Shown piece by piece: positions 1 to 11,235 of a stretch of DNA of 64,000 bases. The stretch covers positions 5,330,058 through 5,394,057 of the forward strand of contig CP099840.1 in NCBI GenBank assembly GCA_030062745.1, in the 5' to 3' direction. The position numbers and the translations under genes were made by a program. Each line of letters opens with the position of its first letter. The first letter of the stretch is position 1. Under the pieces are notes generated by a model. It had not been told where the DNA came from and made no database searches. It saw only the letters and a list, made by a program, of their open reading frames with translations. This DNA comes from Capitulum mitella. Taxonomy: Eukaryota; Arthropoda; Thecostraca; Pollicipedomorpha; Pollicipedidae.

Positions 1-3000
1 TAACCAAAAAGATTCCGGCGTCACGTGCATAACATATGAGCATTTGAGTAAGCACGTTATTATTAGGCAAAGAACAAATAGCCTAAAACTCATAATTACA
101 TGAGAAAAAACGAAGCCGATTAATTCATCCTATAAATCTGCTACGGGCCTTACTCAGGGCCGTGGTAGAATATACCTGAGGATGACCCGTGGTCGCAAAT
201 CATAATAATCTTTTTTTTAACATTAAACTCAAGGCTTTTTGTTCTTAACCCAACTGCAACAACAATGCTCACTGCAGCAGTGCGGTATTTTAAAAGTACA
301 TTACTGTTTTATCAGTTTTCATTGTTTTGGTATTTAATATTTCAGATTTAATATAAAAAAACAAATGGAGCAAGCTAAAGAAAAACATTAAATGAAAAGC
401 AGATTAAAACGATTTTAACAGTTATCATGACGCATAACATTTTCAGAACATTTAACATTATGCTATTGAAGGAAGCGTTATTCCTGCCATACATGCAATG
501 AGTAGAACAGGCATCTGCACATGGCTAGCTGTATCATCCCCAGCTGCCATTCTCAAAGTTGCGTTTGGCTTTCTGTTCCGAGGACCATGATTGGAGCTAC
601 GCAACGCATATTTGGCAGATAATTCAGTGTGTGCTCCAAGCTTTCAAATATCGTGTTGATAGCGAACAACAGATGTACTGCTAGCACTACAAGAAGCTTT
701 GTTCTCACGCCGCGCGCAATTAATATTGCATGAAAACGATTACCAATTCTTTTCAGTGACCAAATGGATGGCAAAAAGACCTTTTCACCGCACCCTTCAA
801 AGAAAAGATAAAAGTGGCGCTTCATCGAAACGAAATGACATTCCGTTGTCAGCACTGTCACATATTCTTGACAGTCGCCTCCGCGATTTCAAAAGTCGGG
901 GAAGCCTTGTCAACGCTGCACAATCCATTACGTGAGGAGTGTGGTGATAGAAAAGGTAGCGTCGCCCCGCATTATGTCTACGACGGCGAGGAGGACTGTC
1001 ACGTCACTTAAGCCTTACAAATTGTTCCGCAAATGAAATTTCAATCTAATATTGAATTTCATCGTACTCTATCCGACGACTTATTATGCCGTTACATTAA
1101 ATGTTTCAAAACGTTAAACTCAGAAATAAGAAGGGTTTAAACACAAAAGAACACATAATGCATCATATGCCGTAGTCTTTATTTCAGTTACATTGTCTCA
1201 ATCATGCTTTAAGTTATAGATTTAAAAGACGGGGAGAACTTAGTCACTAGCTGTGGCTGATGATATGACCCATATTTACTTTTATGCGGTACTTTTTCAC
1301 ACCCTCGATGAGCTCATACTATTATTCTTATGTACATACTTGGCGCCACTAACACTGCTGTTTTGGATTTCGACAAGATGTAAAGATTTGCTGTGTTTTT
1401 TTATTGTTCGATGGCTAATGCATCATAACATATCATACCATTTATTTTGGCAAATCTACACAATTGTTGCTATTCCTCGCCCACTTCACAAGATCAGAAC
1501 ACAGGATAAAAGACATTCAAGAACGAACCGGCCTGAATAATTCAGTCATTTTTGTCACTTCAGTCACTTGTCAAGTAAAAAAAACGCCTCAGAGCGCGGT
1601 AAAAACCCTGCATTTCGCGCATCTCGGCTGCCAGTGCATTATACATTACCTGTCCATGACGACGAAACCGGCGTAAAATTGGAACCAATTACTTTGAGTC
1701 GCCGTTAAATTTTAGTGGGACACGAAAAGGTTTAACGTCAATTAGTGACATGCTGTAATACATACGGCTCTCTTATGTGTTGTTATAACAACCTCGGGAT
1801 AATAACCCTAGGTTTCATAACAGTCCAGTGCATAGTTGCTCACCACATTTGTTCCTGCTTCGACGTCGCCCGCAGAATTTTTCGCCTGCTAAACTTGATA
1901 TTCAGCGTCCACGTCAAGCAATATCCCGAGGTTTGAAAGCCATTCGTCTGGAGTCAGCTTAATAAGAAAATACTCGCCAACAACCGCGAACGCCTACACT
2001 TGGCTTATTGAACTCAAGTTTGAGTTCTTTATTGAGAAGTGCGGACATGGAGCATGCATGTTTTGGAGGTCAAGGCCGGTGCAACCAGCCTGGAATTCAC
2101 AAAACTCTCGAAAGAAATCTAACAAGTTGACGTGGGTGTGTTCCCTATGATCAGTGTAGATTTCGAGCACTCCCTTTTTGCAAAGAACTTTTTTGCCCTT
2201 CCTCATCAAAAAGTGCCTGTATCCCTGAAGGACGACGATCAATAAAACGCGACGTAGCGCCATTCTCAAAGAGCGTTTCACCTGGTCTGTGGGCGCCAGC
2301 ATGCCGAGCTGCAAGGAAAAATAACGTCCTTTCTTTCCATTGAAGCATGAGTTTTGACTTAGTGATTTTCCGTCAAGAATATTGATCTCGGAGAGAAATG
2401 AATCGCTCGGTCTGCCGCAGTGATATAGATAGATCGGAGGAGGCGACGAAATGTGCCCCACCATTTCATGCGTCTTTTTATGAGCGAACCGTAAAATGGC
2501 GCGGCATAGACACCTTTGAGGTGGGCACGCACCAATGGCAACATTTCCCCCATACATTGATCAATGTCCCGACGGATTTGGAGAGGCGTTCATGTATCGC
2601 TGATCGAGCAGCCTATGAGGCCAAGCAGCGCAACAATACCAGTCGGGGACTCGTTCCTATTGAGATTTAATGCTACTGGTCACAGCATGTTCTGTGACTG
2701 AATTTTGTTTCATTTCGTTGTCGCACGGCAACGCTCCTCGGCTGAAAGAAGCGATTCGCATGTGTTTTATTTATGGCGGGGTTTTCGGCAATAGCCGGCA
2801 TTCGTTACCTTAAAAAGATATTTTGTTGGGCCTTATGCAGGCCTAGGCTGCTTGCTCGCGAGGCTGAGCTACAAATAGTTCTTTTTTGTTTCATTGAACA
2901 CAAAATTATTAACTGACACTTCAACACTAGGCTCATTAAACCTGCAACCTTGTTAACAATCTCATCACCAGCGCACGCTGAAAACAAAGCAATTGGTCCC

Positions 3001-3689
3001 ACAGGACCATGGACACAGCGATGCTTGCGTTTAATGTCTGACAAACATGAAATAATGGTGATTAGAATCAAGGGATCCCAGCAGTTTTAATTAGGTACTG
3101 TACCGCCTTTCTGGCGATGCCTGTCTAACATAAGCAAGGCAAATGAGTTCAGAACACTGCCTTAATTACCTACATGTTGTTCTTCCCAAAACATCAGTAA
3201 TTTACCCCGCTTAATTTATTTGTTTGCGTTATGAAAGTGAGATGGGTAGGACAACAACTCTTCGGTTTCTGCGAAGACAAAGTTTAAGACATGATAATCA
3301 GATGACAGATGACAGACAGATGCGTTATAAACAGGGAACTAAATTCCCGTAATGACGCTTAAACGTGCTTGAACACTTCGCAGTATGACTTTTGTAACGG
3401 CCATAAACCTGCGCTTTGATCTGCGTGTCATGTTGGCTACTGATGTGGCCCAACTTTTTTAATTTAAGGCCGTTAAATGAAAAGGGCGTGCGATGCTGCC
3501 TGAAAATTTCGCGAATGATTAAAACATGAACTTTTCATTAATCGCTGCCGACAGCAGCGCTTGTCACACGTTGCACCATCGACTGCATATGATCAATAAA
3601 TGGTAGCATCCTGCCCCGGCCCACTGAAAACGTTTCAAGCAACCCAGACTACAACTCGTCCGCTCTCAGTCCCCTGCTTCGATCAGTCC
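1..3689. other. AT-rich intergenic sequence, no gene seen
   Basis: Both strands were read. Only short open frames of about 100 codons or fewer are present (one near 1994-2557 reaches 187 codons), with no recognisable domain, no splice-flanked conserved segment and no RNA gene. I see nothing I can name here. Confidence 0.6.
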
Positions 3690-5560
3690 AAGCTCCGACC
3701 GCGGTCGGGGAGAGGGGACGGGGGAGAAGCACGTCCCTGACCTCTCCAGGCCGGAGTCGGCCGCCCGGGACAGCTGGAGCTAATTGCCGGCGGACGAGCG
3801 CGCTCGTGATGGGCCCTCAGCGGGCGGCCGATCGGGCCGGGCAGTCTCGGCACACCCATCAGATTCATATCGCGCCGGCCGCTCGACTCCAGGTGAGGCG
3901 GCCGCACGCGACGTGACCGGAACAGCGAAACCTCGGCCGGGCGGCCGTTTGGATTCCGGCCGGCGGCGGCCGTAATTGTTGCTCCTCCGGGAGCGCGGCG
4001 CGCCGGGGAAAACAGCCGCGCGGGCGGCGCCGCCGCGGTCTCTGGCTGTCGGACGGCGGTGGCGCGCGGAGCCGGCCGGAGCGGTCGGGCTCCCCGCCCC
4101 GCGAGCGGAGGCGCGGCGCCGCCCGACGTCCGGAGCGCCGGCGGGAGGCTTTCTAGGGCGAGAGCTCGGGCAGGCTGCCTCGTGTCGGGAGATGGTCTAA
4201 AGCGCCGGCAGGTTGTCCAAGCGCCGGCGGACTGTTTAAATCGTCGGCAGGCTCTCTAAAGCTCCGACAGACTGTCTTAAGCGCCGGACTGTTTCAAGCA
4301 CCGACAGACTGTTTAAAGCGCCGGCAGAGTGTCTAAGGGCGGGTATCATAGCGCCACCGGCCGGTCTTGAGGAGCGCTCATTACGCGGGCCGCTCTGGCG
4401 TGACGGAGCGGCCGAATCACAGCCGCCGGCCGGCCGGTAAGCCGCTCGGACCGCGGCCGCTCGGCCGGCGACCGTGACGAAGCGCCCGGATCCCGGCCGC
4501 CTGCGCGGGACCGGGCCGGAATAATCGGATCGCCGGCGGGCCCCTCGGCGTCTGACTGAGTGGCCGGATCGGCAGGCCGCCCGGTCGCCCTCGCGCGCCG
4601 CTGATCCCAGACAGAGGGTCCGCCTCCACCGCCGGGGCGGCAGACTGCGGCGCCGAATCGGCAGCCGTCTGCCGCCGCTGCAGTGGGCGGCGCTGGCGGG
4701 CCGGCGCACTGGTTCGTTGGAGCGCTGCCGGACCTGCGGCACGGCGCAGTCCCGGCAACAACATCCGGGACTGGAACCCAGCTCGGGCGCGCTGCTGGCA
4801 CCGTCGGTCGACCGCCCTTGTCTCGAAGATCACGGCAAACTTTGCCCCATCGGTCTCTGGCAACCTTCTGACGGGCAGTCTCTGAGCGGGGTCGCAGGGT
4901 CCGCTTCACAAGCTCACGACCGTCCTTGGCGCTCAGACGACCGCCTGACCTCTGACGACACGACTTGACACATGACTAGTCGGCCTCCAACTACGACGCT
5001 AATGGTCGGTCTTGACTGATGTGTCGAGAAAGAAGCCAGAAAATAAGCAAACCTTGTCATTCCTTCACCCCTCAACGGCAGATTTTGCCGCCTGATTTGC
5101 CGCCCAATAACCGTCCTTGCCATTCTGTCATCCTTGAGCAGCAGAACCGTCCGAATGTAACATACAGCTCCTGATCTCCGTTCACGGAACGCTTAGATAT
5201 TTTGCAATGCAAATAACCTTGCAAAAGTCTAGGATCTGCGCCCGCGTGGGCAACCGCCACCGAGTGACCTTGACCTGCCGGACCCGCCGGCGGCCGCTCT
5301 TTGCACGGATCGCTGATGACTCGCCCGGCGGGCGGGCTGTGTATTTACGAGCCGCTGTTTGGTCCTCGTGCGTGGCGACTGGCGTGACCGGGCCTTGTCG
5401 CCACGTAGGTCCGTCGGGTGGTTCAGGGATGCTCCAATACGGCGAAGCGTCAGACGCGGAACGAGTCCTTTGGTTGTCGCTGAACACCACAGGTAGTTCT
5501 CAGAGTGATCGGTTAGACCACTTGTCTTTCCGAAATAGGTGACGTCGCGAGATATGTTTG
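3690..5560. other. GC- and CpG-rich patch, possible regulatory region
   Basis: About 1.9 kb of very GC-rich, CpG-dense sequence within AT-rich DNA. Because stop codons are rare at this composition, several overlapping open frames run on both strands (for example 4236-4742, 4346-4909 and 4417-4863 on the minus strand, 5207-5542 on the plus strand). All give Arg/Pro/Ala/Gly-rich products without known motifs, so I read them as composition artefacts. The patch could be a promoter or first-exon region or a decayed GC-rich repeat; the sequence alone does not decide. Confidence 0.4.
4201..4336. repeat. 20-bp minisatellite, seven imperfect copies
   Basis: Seven head-to-tail copies of a unit close to AGCGCCGGCAGACTGTTTAA start at 4201, 4220, 4240, 4260, 4280, 4297 and 4317. 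Most are 20 bp; the first is 19 and the fifth is 17 because of a 3-bp deletion. Divergence between units is mostly single substitutions. It lies inside the GC-rich patch. Confidence 0.85.
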
Positions 5561-7742
5561 GAAAGCACCACGGACTAGGCTTGAGGTAACTCATCCCGAA
5601 CCATTATGGTGGCGCACTTGGTAGCCTTACTTGTCCTTCGGACTGGGCCTACAAGATCTATGAGGTCTTGTAGGCCCAGTCATTCTCGCCGCGATACAAT
5701 CGATTCCCAGCCTGCCAACGCAGAGTTCTCAAACAGAGGCACTATCATAGCTGTAATTCCTGGTCAAGGTGATGGAAATAATGGCTGACAAATCTGAAAC
5801 AGTTTTGGTCTGAATTTCGGTCACCCTAGTTTGGACCGTATTTCTTTTTTGCTTTCGTTTGTATTTATGATTTATGCCCTTCACTATTAAAGGTACCAAA
5901 AGAACGGAATCAGGGGGCTGGTTCCTTTGCGTATATCTTGGCCCAACATTGCAGCAGTAATTCATAGACATGCGCTTTTCACATTCTTGCGTTCCACATT
6001 TCACGTCACATGCACGTGCACATTTTCATTCATCTCTCTGGCTCGTAACGACTTTTTAGGCTCAGTTCCCAATATGAGCCACTTGCAAAAAGCTCAACGC
6101 GATCCCCACGTGACATGTTACGCAATTTACGAATGTTCTCGTACCTTGCGTATATCCGCCACTATCGACTGAAAGCATTGTAGAACACATATTTCCATAC
6201 AGCTCAGGACTACCGGTCTGGTTACTTTGGAAAGAACTTTGACCTTCACTGTTATCGTTGATGTTTGCATGTTTCGTTTACGTCCGCCTTCCGAAAGTGG
6301 TAATTCCAATATGATTGGGCCAGGCATCCTCACTGTCCATGGCAGAGCCAATACCTTCCAAGAAATTGGGGTTTTAACACGTGACCTTTACAAAGCGCCG
6401 TTTTACCTGTGTTTGCCGGCTTATGCATACACTGGGCGGCTAGCGACGCGGGGACTCCTCCACATTGGGAGGGACAAAAAGGAATTTGGGGTCAGTTCTT
6501 TCCAGTCAACGCCCACGGGGTCAATGTTGAATCTAAAAAACGCGGGGGGGGGGGCAGCGCCTCCCGCACCCTTGTGCGCGGCAATCGGAAACTAACGTTC
6601 AGTCTTTAGTCCAGGTACAAAACATTTGTTATGCTTAGTATGAGGGCACAGCATGTCCTCAACTGACACTTTTTTAAAATTTTAGTTCTATGGCATTGAT
6701 TCCCCTACTTTTCAATGGTCATATACAAATAACCAAGACACCAAGGCCTAGTTCATTCGGCATAGATGTCGTTAGCCAATGAGGGCCTACTGTCATCCGT
6801 GATATGAAAGCGGACGATTTCTCAAGAAAAAAGCAAATGCAGGCCTTCGCACTCAGACATTGTTTTCAGCCACGGCACGGATCAGGGACGACGCAAAGCG
6901 CAGCCAGAGAAGTTTCAGAGAGGTCAATTGACCCCTCCCCCTCTGTTTTATATACGGTCGGTGGTTTCTACAGTTTTGCGTTTACCACGAATGGTGTGCC
7001 TAAAAGACAAAAAACTATATTTCAAAACTAAAAAGTAATGTGCTTTTGTTTCTGAAATCACCTTGTATTATTAAGCTAGTACGGAAAACTCATCCAGGTC
7101 CGTAATAAAATGGCAAGAGATTTGTCAGGCACTTTTATTTTAACTTTGAGCCCTTCCCCGCTACCAAAACCCTGCCCAGGTTATTGGGCACGACCATAGT
7201 ATGGTGCGTTTAGTAATCATGATATGCTTGATCCATGGTCAAAGCTAGCTTAATCATAACCCCTACATGCCTCAGTGCCAATTTCAGGTCGGTTGACGCA
7301 CTGCTACAGGCCAAAAATCAAATTAAGCACTTCCTGCAAAAAAAATTACGGTTCGAATCTTTTTGGCACAGGCGAGTTGGTAACTGAAATGGCTCTCAAT
7401 AATAAATGTGTTTCGCGCTAAAATCGGGACCAAATAGCGCGTTAACAACTTGATATGGTAGCCATATGACGAATTCCTCATTGTGGGTTTTCCCAATTAG
7501 TATTCTCAGTATAATGAATAGGTTGAGCTGCCATCGGTGCTGTGGTTTCTTTAGAATCACGGTCTATCGTTTTGATAAGAAACATTCGTGGGATAAAAAG
7601 CGCCAAAAGGTATTTGAAAACCCAGCACTACATGTGAGGCAGTGCCTTATGTGTCTCAATGGAAGGGCCGCCATTGCGAGGAGCTCAAAAAACATTTTTG
7701 TGATGGCTGCAACTGCGCTGTTGTGGTAGCGAGGACAGCAAG
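5561..7742. other. Intergenic sequence, no gene seen
   Basis: AT-rich and without recognisable coding motifs. The longest open frame (6227-6595, plus strand) encodes 122 residues of no recognised family and overlaps a run of G at 6543. Apart from the hairpin at 5641-5681 I see no structured element. Confidence 0.5.
5641..5681. repeat. Perfect 16-bp inverted repeat (hairpin)
   Basis: GACTGGGCCTACAAGA at 5641-5656 is matched exactly by its reverse complement at 5666-5681, across a 9-nt loop. The flanking bases do not pair, so the stem ends sharply. It is shorter than a typical microRNA precursor stem and there is no T-run after it. It may be a fold-back remnant or a small structured RNA. Confidence 0.85.
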
Positions 7743-7998
7743 CGGACTGCGCCGTCTGGCTCGCCAGTCGCCCCCTAGACGGCAGACTGTACCGTGTAGC
7801 TCGCCAGTCGACCCCTGGACGGCAGACTGTACCGTGTAGCTCGCCAGCCGACCCCTGGACGGCAGACTGTACCGTCTAGCTCGCCAGTCGCCCCCTAGAC
7901 GGCAGACTGTACCGTCTGGCTCGCCAGTCGCCCCCTAGACGGCAGACTGTACCGTGTAGCTCGCCAGCCGACCCCTGGACGGCAGACTGCACCGTAGG
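7743..7998. repeat. 40-bp minisatellite, about 6.4 copies
   Basis: A 40-bp unit beginning CGGCAGACTGTACCGTGTAG repeats exactly every 40 bp from 7780 (7780, 7820, 7860, 7900, 7940, partial at 7980), with a partial leading unit from 7743. Copies differ at only a few sites (GTGTAG/GTCTAG/GTCTGG; CCCCCTAGA/ACCCCTGGA), and these variants recur together, which points to recent amplification. It begins just after an unrelated AT-rich segment and runs into a short GC-rich tract ending near 8160. Confidence 0.9.
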
Positions 7999-10900
7999 AC
8001 GCGTCGTCAGAGCGCTGCGCCCCGCTAATGGTCTCTGGCAGCTCGCTATTGGGTCGGTAATTCCGGCCGGACCCAGAAATAATCGGCACCAGCAGCCAAA
8101 CAGCTCGATTAAAGACGTCTTAATAGCGGCGCGGCGCGGAGGGGCCGGCTTCTCTCCGCAGGCAATATGCGGTTAAAGCCGGATGATGGTAAGTTTTGCT
8201 TAGAGATCCGGGAAATGGTGGAAGTACCGAATTGGGGCTTCTTTGAAGCTGGAATTATTCGGAAAATGGCATGCTGTGCAGCCACTTCTGCCCATAATCG
8301 ACTTTAAATTATGCTGCGCTTTCAAATATAGGCAGTGCAAATGACTGAGATTAGTAATAGCGCCGGCTGTCATTGCAACATTTGTTTGAAGGACAATTCC
8401 TGCGTCCTCAGTTTAATACCTGAGGTTACCCCATAAGCAATAAAACGCAAATATGGCATGATCTAAAATCCCCAAAATCATGCATCTCCATGTCTCTTTC
8501 AAGAGGGCACTGCATGGCCTTGAGTGTTCTGAATGTCGCGTTGTACTGGATAAAATAACAGTTGCAATATTTAGGTACTTCTAAACTACACGCATCTTTG
8601 ATTTTTCCATGCAGGGGAAGTGTGTGTCGGGTTTCACCGAGCACGCTGCCACGATTTTGTTCCGACGTTGTACCCTCTAGCGTTGATCTGCGTGCCGATT
8701 TCGCCGTGAGTGTCCAGATTTGGTGCGCAGTTCTGTACGACCGCTGCCTGGTGCCAGTCACTTCCGGGTACGGCTCAACGGTTAGCCACTTGGACTACCC
8801 GATCTAATACGGCAGAGTATTAGGTTTGCGTGTCGTAACGGAGCAGTACGGTGTAAACATGGTGTTTTGTGTCCTCTCAAGTTACATAATGGTATTCTAG
8901 TAACGTGGTTTTAGTGGTCCGTTTTGTGTCGCTTATTGTAGAATTGTTGACACTAGCTGGCCCAATAAAATAGGTTTGTTTTACAGCTAAGAATAATGTC
9001 GAAAAACAACAGCTTCGACTCTACTTAACACTACTTTCGGATAGTCGTGAAACTAAGCCGAACTTTCCTTTAACACTGGCTCCGACACTTTCCTCAATAA
9101 TTTATCATCTCGACGTATTTATGGATCTAATTTCGCGCCAGCTAAAGACTGCTTTGACGTCTGGCTATCTGAATATGAAAAGTTGCCCGAGTAGTGAACT
9201 AAGAAAACGCAAATCTGGAGGGTACTTTGAGACTGTGGAGCAATTCAATGCCAAAATTGGCTTCTCAGTGTTTGAAATATTCAGCTCCACTGAGACCAAG
9301 GTGAAGTGATTCACACTTGACCGGGTTGAATAGGTTCCGTAGTCTGTCGTCTATAGTTTTCATAGCTATAACGTACACCTCACAGCAATATCCTGGCCCA
9401 GACACTAAAAGGACTGGCGCATCGCCTCATATCGCCGCTTTCCTTTTGGGCAAAAACAGGCCTGCACAGGACAGCCGCGTCAATTTACGGGGGTTTTACA
9501 GTGCACAGACCGCTCGAACAGCTTTCGACGAGACGCAGCTGAACGAGCGAGGTGTCGCCCAGATTTGCGTTTTCCTGTCCGGTGGTGCTCCGTACTTGAA
9601 CGACCAGTTCCTCGACACCACCGCTGCTTGGCGGCTGCTGATTCTTGCCCGCAGAGAGGAGGCTGCAGGGTCTTGGTCGACTGGTGCGGAGCTCAGGCGC
9701 GACCGCCGGTACTGCTTCTTCCTGCGGGGGGACAGAGCGCTGGCGGTCTGTCAGGGACTGGTGATGTGCGGTCACTGCCTCACCGCGGGGCGCGGTGGCA
9801 GTCCACAACCTGGAAATGTGATGGCCTCCAGACGCCTTGGAAAAAGGAGGCGTCAGACTGTCAGGCAAATAGTGTCTTTTATATGTGTAGGCCAATACAA
9901 AAATGTTCAAGGTGTCTTAATGGAATGTCATTCCTTTTCAGGGCTGGTAAACGGATGCTCTTTTTATTCCTCAATTGTACTGCGCATTAGTTTTTCCTTT
10001 GAAGATTCCTAGACAGTTTCATATTGCACCTTCTGTTGGAGCAGCACGTAAATCAGCCACCGAAAACTTCTCTAAATCTGACCAAAATGCTCGGAGCGCA
10101 GTGCGGGCAAATCGGCCGGAAAGACGCCGCCGGCGCTTAAAGTCGCGCTCTGCCGGCCGACAGCAGGGCGGTCACAGCACTGGCGCCATTTCAGAACTGG
10201 GCCAAACCGGCGCCCGGAGGAAACTTTGCCCGCACGGAAGGTTTGTGGAAATAATAAGGGCTCGTTCGAAAGAAACTTAGACTTGTTTCTAGACGCCAGC
10301 ACGGAGGGCAATGGTGCAATGCCCTTGAGGTTTTCCGTGAACTGACCGATGACGACCTCTCGGTTAGTCTGAATCTTTGCAGATTTCATTTGCTACGCTT
10401 TCCAGATATTCCCCAAAAATTTGATGTCACTATCTTAACTGCTTATTGACCTATAGCCTCTTGGTCGAGGCGCGGCTTAGAGAAATCTTGATACGGCAAC
10501 CGTCTCCATCTTAGAGCAAACTTTGTAAATATTTGGCAATGGTTTTTCTTACTCAGTCTTAATGTATGGATTTTCCCCATGGTGTCAACGACCTCCGAAC
10601 CTGGGTCATTACTTAAGTTAGGGCTGTCTTAGGTCAGTATCATCAATGGAGGTCACTGACTTGTTTGGACTTATTATGGAATACTGGCGAATGCTGTGGA
10701 AAGCAAGGATGATGGCTGTGTGTTTGAAACAATCATGAAGGACTCGTGACTTAGAACGGATCTGTTATGGAAAGCATAATAGATTTCAGCACTTCCATGC
10801 TTGGAAAAGGCTGTGTGATTCGGAAACCACATGAAAATACCGTGTCTGCAGCTGATGTCTTCCCCCCATGAATGTAATTTTTTTAGCCATTGAAGTGTAA

Positions 10901-11036
10901 ATCAGGATAAAAAAGCATTAACCATGCGTTCATTGCATGGAAACGTCCAGTATTTTTCCGAAGTGACCAGAATACGAGGTAACCGTTTATTGCGGAAATG
11001 GGCAACTTTCAGTTCCTTTTTTTGTGGGGTACTATC
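7999..11036. other. Intergenic sequence with an unassigned 231-codon open frame
   Basis: No recognisable gene. The longest open frame is 9317-10012 on the plus strand (231 codons). It overlaps a 141-codon frame on the minus strand (9485-9910) and another plus-strand frame (9565-9990), all within a locally GC-richer tract. The product has no signal peptide, membrane segment or known motif, so it is probably chance. A second GC-rich tract with Ala/Arg-rich frames lies at 10070-10240. Confidence 0.4.
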
Positions 11037-11049
11037 GTGGTGTTTCATT
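11037..11049. repeat. Target-site duplication, LINE 3' side
   Basis: The 13-mer GTGGTGTTTCATT directly precedes the GGTTGGTTGG tail of the LINE and is repeated exactly at 17508-17520, on the other side of the element. This marks the insertion site. Confidence 0.9.
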
Positions 11050-11235
11050 GGTTGGTTGGTTATTGGGGCTTAGGGGCGCACCGACTGCAGGGTCATTCGG
11101 CGCCCATAACCTCTTCAAGTAGCTCCATTAAAAAGAGTCACGACGATTAATAAAATCCGACGGCGTAATATAACGCAATTATGTCAAGACAAAAAAGTTA
11201 CCTACAACAGCATACACAAAATAAAACACATGTGA
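11050..11235 (-). other. LINE 3' UTR and tail
   Basis: This follows the ORF2 stop. In element orientation it ends CAATAACCAACCAACC, that is, a short tandem AACC tail rather than poly(A). Simple-repeat tails in place of poly(A) are known for I-clade elements. The tail abuts the target-site duplication. Confidence 0.8.

Noticed and set aside
4236-4909. Overlapping long minus-strand open frames of 148-187 codons
   Set aside because: Several frames are open at once in very GC-rich DNA, products are Arg/Pro/Ala-rich without motifs, and the frames cross a minisatellite.
7345-7362. GGTTCGAATCT, a tRNA B-box-like word
   Set aside because: No A-box or cloverleaf can be formed upstream at the right distance.
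7743-7998. CRISPR-like array
   Set aside because: Units are contiguous 40-bp tandem copies without unique spacers, and the DNA is eukaryotic.
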